The notes under the pieces were generated by a model. The model did not search any database, had not been told where the DNA came from, and saw only the letters and a list, made by a program, of their open reading frames with translations. A DNA stretch of 64,000 nt, from contig JBCBMO010000006.1 in the NCBI GenBank assembly GCA_039822785.1, positions 62,001 to 126,000 on the forward strand, written 5' to 3'. Within the stretch, counting starts at the first letter, position 1, and every line of letters begins with the position of its first letter. The DNA comes from Thermohalobaculum sp039822785. GTDB lineage: Bacteria; Pseudomonadota; Alphaproteobacteria; Rhodobacterales; Rhodobacteraceae. The translations under genes were made by a program, and so were the position numbers. Below are positions 1 to 9,465 of the stretch, piece after piece.

Positions 1-1713
1 CGGGCCGAAGACCAGGGCTAGCGTCTGCCCCGGCAGCCAGGACAGATGCGTCTCGCTCACCACCCCGGTCTCGTCGGCCAGCGCCACCGCATCGACCTCC
101 CCAGGCTCGGGCAGCACGGGCCCTGCGCCATCGCGCTCGATGAGACCCGAGAAGCGATGCTCCACGCCCGCAAGCTGGACCACGTAGTCGCGCACCTCGT
201 CCTGGCGGCGGGGGCGCATCCGCCCGCTGATCGCCACCGCGCGCCGGTCGACGACCAACTGCATGGCCGCCGCCGCCCGGGCGATGGCCAGCACCGCCAC
301 CTCCGGCAGCGCGGCGCCATGGAAGCCGTCCGGATACTCCTCGGCGATGAAGCCCGTGGTGATCTCGCCGGAGATGAAGCGCGGGTGATCGTAGACCGCC
401 GACAGGAACGGCAGGTTATGGCCGATCCCCTCGACCTCGAAGGCATCGAGCGCGAGGCGCATCGCCTCCAGCGCCTCGGTGCGATCCGGTCCCCAGGTGC
501 AGAGCTTGGCGATCATGGGGTCGTAGAACTTGGAGATCTCGCCCCCTTCCTCCACGCCCGTGTCGTTGCGCACCACGGCAGGGGCGATGTCGTTAGGCCG
601 GACGCCCGGCACATAGCCCGAGGTCTCCTCCGGCGGGCGATAGCGCGTGAGCCGGCCGATGGAGGGCAGAAAGCCGCGGTAGGGATCCTCGGCATAGAGC
701 CTGCTCTCCAGCGCCCATCCCTCCAGCCGGATCTCGTCCTGGGTGAAGGGCAGTTTCTCGCCCGCGGCGACCCGGATCATCTGCTCCACCAGGTCGACGC
801 CGGTGATGAGCTCGGTCACCGGGTGCTCCACCTGCAGGCGGGTGTTCATCTCGAGAAAGTAAAAGTTCTTCTCCCCGTCCACGATGAACTCGACCGTCCC
901 GGCAGAGGTGTAGCCGACCGCGGCGGCGAGCGCGCAGGCCTGTTCGCCCATCGCCTTGCGGGTTTCAGGGTCGAGGAAGGGCGAGGGCGCCTCCTCGATG
1001 ACCTTCTGGTTGCGCCGCTGGATCGAGCATTCGCGCTCGCCGAGGTAGACCGTGTTGCCATGGGCATCGGCCAGCACCTGGATCTCGATGTGCCGCGGCG
1101 AGGTGACGAACTTCTCGATGAAGATCCGGTCGTCGCCGAAGCTCGCCTTCGCCTCGTTCTTGGAGGACTGGAAGCCCTCGCGCGCCTCCTGCTCGGACCA
1201 GGCGATGCGCATGCCCTTGCCGCCACCGCCCGCGCTGGCCTTGATCATCACCGGATAGCCGATGTCGGCGGAGATCTTGACCGCCTCCTCCGCGTCCTCG
1301 ATCAGCCCCATGAAGCCCGGCACGGTCGAGACCCCAGCCTCGGACGCCAGCTTCTTGGAGGTGATCTTGTCGCCCATCGCCTCGATGGCGCCAGGCGGCG
1401 GGCCGATGAAGGCGACGCCGGCATCCGAGAGCGCCTGGCTGAACGCCGCCCGCTCGGACAGGAAGCCATAGCCCGGGTGCACCGCTTGCGCGCCGGTCTC
1501 GGCCACCGCCGCCATGATCTTGTCGATCAGCAGGTAGCTCTCGGCGGCTGGCGGGGGGCCAAGGTGCACCGCCTCGTCCGCCATGCGCACATGCAGCGCG
1601 TCGGCATCGGCGTCGGAGTAGACCGCCACGGTCCTGATCCCCAGCCGCTGCGCCGTCTTGATGACCCGGCAGGCGATCTCTCCGCGGTTCGCGATGAGGA
1701 TCTTGTCGAACAT
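1..1713 (-). CDS. pccA: Propionyl/acetyl-CoA carboxylase, biotin carboxylase (alpha) subunit, 3' end cut off by the window
   Basis: This is the biotin-carboxylating subunit of an acyl-CoA carboxylase, most likely propionyl-CoA carboxylase, which makes methylmalonyl-CoA from propionyl-CoA in the cytoplasm. The protein starts MFDKILIANRGEIACRV, the classic biotin carboxylase N-terminus. It has the glycine-rich ATP loop GGGGKGMR and the catalytic block EMNTRLQVEHPVTE. The start at 1713 follows from this homology. About 570 residues are visible, covering the biotin carboxylase part and the linker domain; the biotin-carrier end with the modified lysine lies beyond base 1. The beta subunit pccB lies about 3.6 kb upstream on the same strand, separated by small genes, an arrangement common in alphaproteobacteria. 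The subunit identity is firm; propionyl- rather than acetyl-CoA specificity is inferred from the pccB partner. Confidence 0.95.
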   Translation of the reverse strand, partial: MFDKILIANRGEIACRVIKTAQRLGIRTVAVYSDADADALHVRMADEAVHLGPPPAAESYLLIDKIMAAVAETGAQAVHPGYGFLSERAAFSQALSDAGVAFIGPPPGAIEAMGDKITSKKLASEAGVSTVPGFMGLIEDAEEAVKISADIGYPVMIKASAGGGGKGMRIAWSEQEAREGFQSSKNEAKASFGDDRIFIEKFVTSPRHIEIQVLADAHGNTVYLGERECSIQRRNQKVIEEAPSPFLDPETRKAMGEQACALAAAVGYTSAGTVEFIVDGEKNFYFLEMNTRLQVEHPVTELITGVDLVEQMIRVAAGEKLPFTQDEIRLEGWALESRLYAEDPYRGFLPSIGRLTRYRPPEETSGYVPGVRPNDIAPAVVRNDTGVEEGGEISKFYDPMIAKLCTWGPDRTEALEAMRLALDAFEVEGIGHNLPFLSAVYDHPRFISGEITTGFIAEEYPDGFHGAALPEVAVLAIARAAAAMQLVVDRRAVAISGRMRPRRQDEVRDYVVQLAGVEHRFSGLIERDGAGPVLPEPGEVDAVALADETGVVSETHLSWLPGQTLALVFGP

Positions 1714-1828
1714 GGCCGTCTCCCGCTGAGCTGCGCCGGTGAGAGGGGGCCGCGGCGGCGCTTCCGCTGGCTGGAAAGCCGTTCTCGCCAAGTGACCGTC
1801 GAGCGTCAAGCCGATGCGGCGCCGGCGG

Positions 1829-2287
1829 TCAGCCGCGTCTGCGAGTGCGCCCGAGCGCCCAGTCCACATCGCGCGCCATGGGCGCGGAGAGCAGAACCCC
1901 CTGCATCCGCGCGAGCGTGCCTGGCGGCGGCCGGCGTTTCGGCACGCCGGGCATGACGGCCGTCAGCCGATGCGTGCTCCAAGCCGGGCGCTGCGCTGGT
2001 GCCTCGCCTCTCCCGATCCCGATGATCGGACCCGGGCCCGGTACGGCTTGAAGCGCGCGCCACAACCGCTGACGCGCGGCGACCGCAAGGCGCGCCAAGG
2101 TGTCGTGGCTGAGCGGAAGCCCGTCCGGCAGGGCATCGACGTCGACCGCGGCGATCGCCGCACCCTGCGCCAGTTCCGCTCCCTTGGCCGGGGCCAGCCA
2201 GAGCGTCCCACAGGGCGACAGGCCCCAATGACAGCCCCGTGGCGGGCGGCGGCTGGTGGTCGCAACAGGGGAGAGGTCGGCCAGCAT
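1829..2287 (-). CDS. Hypothetical protein in the pcc locus
   Basis: I do not recognise this 152-residue frame. It has the strong third-position GC bias of neighbouring genes and lies on the same strand between a small membrane protein and pccA, so it is plausible as a member of that unit. It has no clear membrane segment or motif; the C-terminus is Arg-rich. The ATG at 2287 lacks a good ribosome binding site. The frame stays open upstream as far as the stop codon of the preceding gene, where a CTG (2338) overlaps that TGA, so the true start may lie there. A competing plus-strand frame covers the same stretch, and I cannot rule out that this region is non-coding. Confidence 0.45.
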   Translation of the reverse strand: MLADLSPVATTSRRPPRGCHWGLSPCGTLWLAPAKGAELAQGAAIAAVDVDALPDGLPLSHDTLARLAVAARQRLWRALQAVPGPGPIIGIGRGEAPAQRPAWSTHRLTAVMPGVPKRRPPPGTLARMQGVLLSAPMARDVDWALGRTRRRG

Positions 2288-2334
2288 GCGCCTGATCTCG
2301 GCGGCGGCGGGCGCCTCCCGCGCGTGGAGCAGGG

Positions 2335-2688
2335 TCAGTCCTCGTGCGGCAGGATCGCCATCACGCGCCAGGCGATGCCCAGCATGCCGAAAGTCACGGC
2401 GGTCAGCCCGGCGCTGACGGCCAGCGCCAGCCCCCCGACCTCCGCCGTCTTCATCAGCGTACCGAAGCCCTGAACGTCCATCTCCACCGCGACCAGCAGC
2501 AGGACCCAGCCGGCGGTGATGCCATCGCCCGCCGCCACCGCGACATAGCGGACGAGGCGATTGGGATCCTCCTTGGGGCGGTCGCTGAGGCCGTCGCCGC
2601 TCATCGCGTCACCATCCTTGGCGCGCGAAAGTGCCCCCTCCTCCGGCTGGCCGGGGCGCGACGGCGTTTCCCCATCCAAAGGCTTCAT
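2335..2688 (-). CDS. Small two-helix membrane protein
   Basis: A 117-residue protein of unknown function. The first 50 residues are polar and charged, followed by two hydrophobic stretches (about residues 56-75 and 83-110) that look like transmembrane helices, so it is probably an inner-membrane protein with a cytoplasmic N-terminal tail. The start at 2688 is chosen over a longer frame because GAGGGA sits four bases upstream of this ATG, and the extra N-terminal residues in the longer frame look non-coding. It is encoded in the same direction as pccB and pccA and may be co-transcribed. I know of no named family. Confidence 0.65.
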   Translation of the reverse strand: MKPLDGETPSRPGQPEEGALSRAKDGDAMSGDGLSDRPKEDPNRLVRYVAVAAGDGITAGWVLLLVAVEMDVQGFGTLMKTAEVGGLALAVSAGLTAVTFGMLGIAWRVMAILPHED

Positions 2689-2838
2689 TCGGTCCCTCGA
2701 AGAGTACGGTTCATCACCAAATAAAGCAGGAGGGCGCGCTGTCGATCCTCGGTTTGAAACCGAGAGAGACGGCGGATTGGCGTGCCGCCCGATGGTGCCA
2801 AGTCGGCGCCCGCCCGCCATCCTCCGAGACGGGCGGGC

Positions 2839-3330
2839 CTAGGGGCGGGTGTCGCGGCGGCGCTCCTCCTCCAGGCGCTCGCGGCGCAGACGCTGGCCCT
2901 CGCGCGCTTCCTCCTGGCGGGCGCGACGCTCGGCGCGCAGGGTGTCGCTGCGCTCCTGGCGCTGGAGCTCGCCCCGATCCCGCTGGTCAGCCTCCAGCGC
3001 CTGTCGCCGTTCGCGCGTGGCGGACCGGCGTTCGTCGAAGCGGCGCTGAATGCGGTCGCGCACATCTTCCCTGCGGGTCCGCCCTTGGCGCAGCGACTGG
3101 CCGCCGGCCAGTTGCCCGATCGACTGGCGGTCGGCGTCGGGAACGCCCTCCAAGACCGGTGGCCCAAGGCCGGGGCCCGCGGCACCGCCCAGCACCGCGC
3201 CACTGGTCAGGCCGACCGGCCCGCCATACGCCGCCGTGCAGAGCATAAGCGTGAGCGCCGCCTGGGCTATTGCCCCCCGCCGGGCCCTGCGCCACCCTTC
3301 GCGGCGACGGGTCGAAAGCGCCTCGATCAT
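2839..3330 (-). CDS. Exported, Arg/Glu-rich coiled-coil protein
   Basis: A 163-residue protein with a basic N-terminus (residues 1-20) and a hydrophobic stretch (about 21-50, rich in Ala, Gly and Leu) that fits a signal peptide or membrane anchor. From residue 75 to the end it is almost entirely Arg, Glu, Gln and Asp with heptad-like spacing, so a long charged helix or coiled coil is likely. The start is supported by GGGAG seven bases upstream of the ATG. It is probably periplasmic or membrane-attached. The function is unknown. It lies between the lipoprotein gene and the two-helix membrane protein, all on the same strand. Confidence 0.65.
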   Translation of the reverse strand: MIEALSTRRREGWRRARRGAIAQAALTLMLCTAAYGGPVGLTSGAVLGGAAGPGLGPPVLEGVPDADRQSIGQLAGGQSLRQGRTRREDVRDRIQRRFDERRSATRERRQALEADQRDRGELQRQERSDTLRAERRARQEEAREGQRLRRERLEEERRRDTRP

Positions 3331-3384
3331 CTGCGTCTCCCATGCCCTTGCCTCGGGTTGATGGCCTCGGGGCGTCGGGCCCGC

Positions 3385-4068
3385 CTAGCTGCAGCTTGCC
3401 ACCTGGGTCGTGGTCAGTCCCACGCCGGGGACGACCAGTTGCCGCGGCGCCTCATCCCTGCAGGTCTTCTCACTCAGCTGCAGGGGCGTCACGACCAGAC
3501 GGCCCGGGGTCGCCCCCTCGATCTCCAGCGCGACGGCGTCGAACAGATCGCCCGGGTCGCGCCACAGCGGCAAGCGCTGCGGCGCCACATGCCCAATATA
3601 GTGCACCTGGCCCAGGCTGAGATCGAGCCGAGGCAGATCGGCGGTGAAGAACCGGTTGCCCGTCAGCGGATGTTGGAGCGCGGCGATGTGGTAGGTCCCG
3701 CCCTCGATATCGTTGCCACTGATCGCGAGGTTGCCGGTACGCACCGGCATGAAGCGGATCATGCGGCCATCGCTCAGCCGCACGCGGCCGCGGCTGCGGA
3801 ACTGGCCGATGAATTCGTTGCGGCCAAAGGCGACGCCCTCGCTGCAGTCAACGGTGAAGGCGAGGTCGACGGTGAAACGCTCGGCCCCAGGGCCGCAGGC
3901 GGCGTATTGGCCGACCAGGGTGTTTTCGTCCTCGAGCGTGACCATGACGTAGGTGACGCCGGGCTCCAGCGTGATCTCCGCCGGCGGCGCGACGGTGACG
4001 CTCTCGCGGGTGCGGGGGGCGCAGGCCACCAGGAGCGCAAGCGCCGTGAGCAGTAGAACCTGTCGCAT
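3385..4068 (-). CDS. Predicted lipoprotein
   Basis: A 227-residue envelope protein. It starts MRQVLLLTALALLVAC, a short signal with a lipobox ending at Cys16, so it should be lipid-modified and anchored in a membrane. The rest is hydrophilic with beta-type alternation and several cysteines (in CGPG, DCSEG, KTCRD and the last CS), which may form disulfides in the periplasm. The start at 4068 is favoured over a longer frame because of the lipobox and an upstream GGGGAAG. No family is recognised. It sits downstream of the RidA-like gene on the same strand. Confidence 0.75.
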   Translation of the reverse strand: MRQVLLLTALALLVACAPRTRESVTVAPPAEITLEPGVTYVMVTLEDENTLVGQYAACGPGAERFTVDLAFTVDCSEGVAFGRNEFIGQFRSRGRVRLSDGRMIRFMPVRTGNLAISGNDIEGGTYHIAALQHPLTGNRFFTADLPRLDLSLGQVHYIGHVAPQRLPLWRDPGDLFDAVALEIEGATPGRLVVTPLQLSEKTCRDEAPRQLVVPGVGLTTTQVASCS

Positions 4069-4163
4069 GATCGTCTTCCCCTTCGGCACGGCGCAGGCGG
4101 GCCAAGATCGTCCCCGCGCGGCAGGCTTTGCAACATCCACCGCGTCACAGTCCTGTGGGACGG

Positions 4164-4565
4164 TCAGGGGCGCTTGGCGAGGCAGTCGATCTCGACCAGG
4201 GCACCGACGGCGAGCGCGGTAACCCCGACGGTGGTGCGCGCGGGCAGCCGGTCGGGCGCAAAGAAGGTCTTGTAGGTCTCGTTGAAGGCCGCGTAGTCGC
4301 GCTCGAACTCGGTCAGGTAGCAGCGGCACTGCACGATATGCTCAAGCCCGAGCCCCACCCCCTCCAGCACGATCCGAAGGTTCTCCATCACCCGCGTGGT
4401 CTGCGCCTCCACCCCCTCCGGCAACGCCTTGTCGGGCTCCCCCGGCCACGTCGGCATCTGCCCGGTGAGGACGACCCACCCGTCCGCCTCAACGGCATGA
4501 GAGAATGGCGCGACCGGCTTGGGCGCCTCTGCAACACTATAATAGCGGGCATTTAGCACGGTCAT
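4164..4565 (-). CDS. RidA/YjgF/YER057c family protein (reactive enamine/imine deaminase)
   Basis: A 133-residue cytoplasmic protein of the Rid family, whose RidA members hydrolyse reactive 2-aminoacrylate-type enamines and imines released by PLP enzymes. Family hallmarks are the GQMP segment near residue 35, the NLRIVLEGVGLGLEHIV helix, the RCYLTEF strand, and the C-terminal LPARTTVGV and VEIDCLA. The conserved substrate-binding Arg is present in PARTT. Length is normal. It starts only nine bases after the stop of the AT-rich orphan gene and has no obvious ribosome binding site of its own, so translation may depend on that upstream gene or on an atypical leader. Confidence 0.9.
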   Translation of the reverse strand: MTVLNARYYSVAEAPKPVAPFSHAVEADGWVVLTGQMPTWPGEPDKALPEGVEAQTTRVMENLRIVLEGVGLGLEHIVQCRCYLTEFERDYAAFNETYKTFFAPDRLPARTTVGVTALAVGALVEIDCLAKRP

Positions 4566-4574
4566 GACGAAGAC

Positions 4575-5303
4575 TTACGACGACGGAGGTATTAGACTTG
4601 AGACCTCTGTAGTGTCCGCGGCAAGCGCAAGCGCACTACGGCCCCCACGAGTGGATGAAGAAACAAACTTCAAAAGCTTCCGATAGAAGGGCTCATCATA
4701 ATCTTTTATTCTCTCCCAGTAGATCACGAAATCACACATAGTTTCCTTAATTCTTATCTTGATCTCATCTTCATCGAATATCTCTTGGAAATCACACATC
4801 TTGTGTATTGTTGATAGCTGAGCATGTGCAGCCTTTTTTATCAGAGGGTCCAGATTAGATTTGAGGAGATCAGAAATAAGGCTTTCTACAGCCTCTTTTA
4901 TCTCCGCTCGGCTCGGACGATCGCCATAATCCAAGAATGAGCCGTCAGAATAAAGTCGGCTGGCAAGGGACCCTACCCACTGATAGCATTCAGCGACATC
5001 AAAATGATCAGCAAAAGACTGCCTAGATTTAAGGCGCAAAGCCGAAAAAAATAGTCTCTGATATCTTTCAATAATTGCAACATCTCGCCTCAACTGATCT
5101 TTATCATCAGACAGGCGTATTAATTCCTTTTTTGCAGTATCAAATGCAAACATGATCGTTATTTGGGATTTCAACGCCACACTATCATCTATTGAAAACG
5201 CTCGGTTCAAGTGCTCGTAATACGGATTTTCATTGAAATTTTCCTGAGTCTGCAAGCACGCATGAAGACACTGAAGCAGCGATCTAAATGGATTTTGGCT
5301 CAT
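4575..5303 (-). CDS. AT-rich orphan gene inserted directly behind pccB
   Basis: A 242-residue protein I cannot assign. Its DNA is far more AT-rich than everything around it, with many codons ending in A or T that the neighbours avoid, which points to recent acquisition from a low-GC source. The protein is soluble and mostly helical in character, rich in Lys, Asp, Glu, Phe and Tyr, with no signal peptide and no recognised catalytic motif. Its ATG (5303) begins one base after the pccB stop codon, so it is probably translated from pccB mRNA. Its stop lies nine bases before the RidA start. Single AT-rich cargo genes like this are often defence or toxin-type genes, but nothing in the sequence shows that here. 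Confidence 0.8.
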   Translation of the reverse strand: MSQNPFRSLLQCLHACLQTQENFNENPYYEHLNRAFSIDDSVALKSQITIMFAFDTAKKELIRLSDDKDQLRRDVAIIERYQRLFFSALRLKSRQSFADHFDVAECYQWVGSLASRLYSDGSFLDYGDRPSRAEIKEAVESLISDLLKSNLDPLIKKAAHAQLSTIHKMCDFQEIFDEDEIKIRIKETMCDFVIYWERIKDYDEPFYRKLLKFVSSSTRGGRSALALAADTTEVSSLIPPSS

Positions 5304-5304
5304 C

Positions 5305-6837
<1,533 letters not shown>

Positions 6838-7023
6838 GCGTCTTCTCCCGCCGTCTTGGTGCCGTGTTTCTGCCGCTCCTCGATAGCCCGCACTGCCTGG
6901 CGGGGAAAGGGGGCGGCTGCAGACGCTGCGGCAGGCCGAAAGCGCCACGCGGCCGCCACCGGGCGGAACCGCGCGCCGCGCAGCGAGTTGTCAAGCGCCC
7001 TTCACTTTACCCAATAGGTCTCG

Positions 7024-7482
7024 ATGTCGTATCTCCCTTACATGGACATATTCAGCCTTATGTACGCGAGTCGCAGCCTCATTGACCCTGAGGGGTCGGA
7101 GCTGTCGGAGATCGCCGAGACCTCGCAGCGCAAAAACGGCACGCGGGGGCTCACGGGCTTTCTGTACTATGACAACGACATCTTCCTGCAGGTGCTGGAG
7201 GGGCCGCGCGACATGGTGATGTCGCTTTACGCGGCGATAGAGCGGGACAGCCGGCATGACCGGGTGCATCTGCTCGGCAAGCACCCGATCGAACAGCGGG
7301 TCTTCGGCGGCTGGGCCATGGGTCTCTATGACGGTGCGCTCGATGGTGGGCTGATCGGGCAGCGCTTCGGTCCCGACATCCTCGATCGGCTGCAGGAGAT
7401 CGACGAGCCCGAGATGATGCGCTTCCTGCGCGACCTGGCCGTGGGCCGCGACGATATCTACGCCCTGCCCTCACACGGCTGA
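7024..7482 (+). CDS. BLUF-domain blue-light photoreceptor
   Basis: A 152-residue protein made almost entirely of one BLUF domain, which binds FAD and senses blue light. The key residues are visible: Tyr14 (in LMYAS), Asn38 (in QRKNGTRGLTG), Gln56 (in FLQVLEG), plus Trp97 and Met99 (in FGGWAMG), matching the flavin-contact Tyr, Asn, Gln and Trp/Met of AppA-type proteins. There is no output domain, so it probably works by binding another protein. About 50 residues after the core form a helical cap. It is transcribed away from pccB, with PdeM just downstream. In a phototroph it could tune photosystem or metabolic genes, but its partner is not shown. Confidence 0.93.
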   Translation: MSYLPYMDIFSLMYASRSLIDPEGSELSEIAETSQRKNGTRGLTGFLYYDNDIFLQVLEGPRDMVMSLYAAIERDSRHDRVHLLGKHPIEQRVFGGWAMGLYDGALDGGLIGQRFGPDILDRLQEIDEPEMMRFLRDLAVGRDDIYALPSHG

Positions 7483-7547
7483 CCTCTCCCGATCGTTCGC
7501 ATCTCCGCCGGCTTGAGCACGGCTCGCTCGAGCGCTAAGCAGAACGC

Positions 7548-8276
7548 ATGGTGAACGGGGCATTCTCTCTCGCAGGTGAGACGCTGGAGGCGCGGGCCAG
7601 CGGCGCGCTCTACTGGCCCGCGGCGCGGTTGCTCGCGGCGGGGGATCTGCACCTTGGGCGCGCGACCGCGGCGGCCCGGCGGGGGGAGGCTTTGCTGCCG
7701 CCCTATGGCGATCGCGACACGCTGGACCGATTGATCGCCGAGGTGGCTGCCCTGGCGCCGCGCCGCCTGATCCTGGTGGGCGACAGTTTTGACGATGCCC
7801 TGGGGCCTGCGGAGGCGTCGGCCGCGGTGGTCGAAGCGGTGCAACTGCTCGCCGCGGGGCGCGACCTGGTGTGGATCGCCGGCAACCACGACCCCCGCCC
7901 GGTGGCGGATCTGCCGGGACGCTCGGCAGCGTTCCAGCGGGAGGGGCCGATCACCTTTCGCCACATCGCCGCAGAAGCCCCGCCCGCGACGGCGGAGGGT
8001 GAGGTGAGCGCGCATTACCACCCGCGGGCGACCCTGGTCGGGCGGGCCGGGGCGATGCGGCGGCGGTGCTTTCTGGCAGGCAACGGTCGGGTGATCCTGC
8101 CGGCCTTCGGCACCTATACGGGCGGCATGGATGCGGGCGATCCGCTGTTCGACCGGCTGGTCGGGCCCAATGGTTGCGCGCTGGTCCTGGGCCGCCAGGT
8201 CGCGGCCCTGCCACGCAGGCGCCTTCTGGGCGGGGCCGACAGCACACGCCCCAAGCCGGCGATCAGTGGGCAGTGA
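7548..8276 (+). CDS. pdeM: Calcineurin-like phosphoesterase, PdeM type
   Basis: A 242-residue metallophosphoesterase. Metal-binding motifs run in order: GDLHLGR (residues 32-38), GDSFDD, GNHDPRP, the HYHP block and FGTYTGG near the C-terminus. This set and spacing match PdeM, the ligase-associated DNA-damage-response endonuclease often encoded beside lhr and an ATP-dependent DNA ligase. Those partners are not nearby here, so assignment to that repair role rests on family resemblance. The ATG at 7548 has a poor ribosome binding site. A terminator-like hairpin pair follows the gene. Confidence 0.85.
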   Translation: MVNGAFSLAGETLEARASGALYWPAARLLAAGDLHLGRATAAARRGEALLPPYGDRDTLDRLIAEVAALAPRRLILVGDSFDDALGPAEASAAVVEAVQLLAAGRDLVWIAGNHDPRPVADLPGRSAAFQREGPITFRHIAAEAPPATAEGEVSAHYHPRATLVGRAGAMRRRCFLAGNGRVILPAFGTYTGGMDAGDPLFDRLVGPNGCALVLGRQVAALPRRRLLGGADSTRPKPAISGQ

Positions 8277-8277
8277 A

Positions 8278-8320
8278 GCAAGGCGCGTGGCGCCTTGCCT
8301 GTAAGCCCCGAAGGGCTTTT
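8278..8320 (+). terminator. Hairpin plus rho-independent terminator after pdeM
   Basis: Two stem-loops directly follow pdeM. The first is a perfect 9-bp stem (8278-8286 with 8290-8298, three-base loop). The second is AAGCCC (8303-8308) pairing with GGGCTT (8313-8318) around a CGAA loop and running into TTTT, a typical intrinsic terminator. Confidence 0.75.
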
Positions 8321-8354
8321 CGAGCGCGCTTGAGGCCGCCGGCTTTTGCCCACC

Positions 8355-8510
8355 TCATGCCCGTGGCTGCGCGATCAACTTGAGGAGCCTTTGGATGAAC
8401 CCCAAGGCGCCGTCGGGGTCGTCGGTGCACGCCCGCCGGGGCAGGCGGCGCGGACCGTCGTCGCGCAGCCAGTAGCCACAGAGGTCAGCGGCGATGCGTT
8501 GGCGGGGCAT
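8355..8510 (-). CDS. 51-residue peptide, last gene of the GbsR-like operon
   Basis: A very small protein, MPRQRIAADLCGYWLRDD at the N-terminus, Arg-rich, with one cysteine and a short amphipathic helix near the C-terminus. The start at 8510 is chosen over an ATG 33 bases upstream because AAAGGAG sits six bases before it, the same Shine-Dalgarno style as the next gene upstream. It lies 36 bases after the stop of the 125-residue membrane protein on the same strand and looks like the last member of that unit. The function is unknown. Confidence 0.6.
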   Translation of the reverse strand: MPRQRIAADLCGYWLRDDGPRRLPRRACTDDPDGALGFIQRLLKLIAQPRA

Positions 8511-8546
8511 GGGTGGCTCCTTTCGCTCGTTGAGCTGGGTCATGGG

Positions 8547-8924
8547 TCACGCCGGTGCCGTCGTCGGCTCAAGCCCCGCGGCAGCCTGCTCCCGCGCCGC
8601 CACGCGGGCCGTGGCCAGGATGTCCCGCAGCATTGCGGCCGCCACGTAGAAGCCAAAGCCGAGCGCGAGGAAGATCAGGCCGACGGCGGTATAGAGGCCT
8701 TGGAACTCGCTCCTCAGCAGCACGGGCAGCATGGCCCCCACCAGGGCGACGACCCCCAAGCCGAGTGCCACGAACCCGGTCGTCACCACCCAGGTGCCGA
8801 GGCGTGCCGCCGGCGCGGTTTGCGGGCAGGTCGCCGCGACACCGCCAATCACCACCAGCACCGTGGCAAGCGCGCCGAGCCCCCCAAGAGCCACAGCAAA
8901 GTAAGCGAGATCGATCGTGAACAT
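8547..8924 (-). CDS. Small membrane protein of the GbsR-like operon
   Basis: A 125-residue protein starting MFTIDLAYFAVALGG. It has three to four hydrophobic helices (roughly residues 5-27, 40-65 and 78-100), so it is an integral inner-membrane protein. AAAGGAG lies seven bases upstream of the ATG at 8924; another ATG six bases earlier is too close to it. The last 25 residues are polar and probably cytoplasmic. No family is recognised. It follows the 156-residue membrane protein by 38 bases and precedes the 51-residue peptide. Confidence 0.75.
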   Translation of the reverse strand: MFTIDLAYFAVALGGLGALATVLVVIGGVAATCPQTAPAARLGTWVVTTGFVALGLGVVALVGAMLPVLLRSEFQGLYTAVGLIFLALGFGFYVAAAMLRDILATARVAAREQAAAGLEPTTAPA

Positions 8925-8962
8925 GGGCATTCTCCTTTGGTTGAGTGTTGTCGGAAGGGAAA

Positions 8963-9433
8963 TCAGGCCTCGAAGCGGCGGTAGATCCAGCCGAAGACGA
9001 GACTGTTGAGGCAGCCTGCCGTGGCGCCGATCGCGAAGGCGACGAGCGCCCATTCCGCGACATCGCCGCCAAGGACGAGGGCTGCGAGACCGTACAGAAA
9101 GGGCGACCCTAGGTTGGCTAGGAAGCCGACCGCCACCAGCTTCACCGGCAGATATGATTGCCGTCGCGCGGTGCGGTTGAGGTAGGTGAAGAAGGCCGGC
9201 CCACCGAGGAGCACGTAGGCGGGCGCACCGCCGATCACGACGCTAAAGGCGCCGAGGGCGAGGAAGGCCCCAAAGCTTGCAGTGAGGGCACCGAAGAGGA
9301 ACCCCGCGACAAGGCTGGCGCCACCGATGACGAAGGGCGTGGCGATGAAAGCGGTCAAGAAGGCACTGCTGTCGATGCTGCCGCCTTCGCCGCGATGGGG
9401 ATCGGACCAGCGGATGTGCGTGATTTCAGTCAT
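8963..9433 (-). CDS. Membrane protein of the GbsR-like operon
   Basis: A 156-residue integral membrane protein. After about 20 polar residues (MTEITHIRWSDP) come four hydrophobic segments (about 23-50, 53-78, 95-117 and 122-148), ending in a basic tail (YRRFEA). The start is supported by AGGGA upstream of the ATG at 9433. It lies 32 bases after the regulator gene and is probably co-transcribed. No transporter motif is recognised. Such small four-helix proteins may be channels, sensors or assembly factors; the sequence does not decide. Confidence 0.78.
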   Translation of the reverse strand: MTEITHIRWSDPHRGEGGSIDSSAFLTAFIATPFVIGGASLVAGFLFGALTASFGAFLALGAFSVVIGGAPAYVLLGGPAFFTYLNRTARRQSYLPVKLVAVGFLANLGSPFLYGLAALVLGGDVAEWALVAFAIGATAGCLNSLVFGWIYRRFEA

Positions 9434-9465
9434 TTCTGTTTTCCCTGAAAGTTAGAGGCAAAATT

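Noticed and set aside
46..1956. Long plus-strand open frame opposite pccA
   Set aside because: It is antisense to a clear biotin carboxylase gene; high-GC codon bias leaves the opposite strand open. The translation is His/Arg/Leu-rich with no motif.
6838..7023. A TTGTCA element as promoter of the BLUF gene
   Set aside because: No acceptable -10 at 16-18 bases; not strong enough to list as a feature.
8355..8543. Longer 62-residue start for the small peptide
   Set aside because: The upstream ATG lacks a ribosome site, while the ATG at 8510 has AAAGGAG at good spacing.
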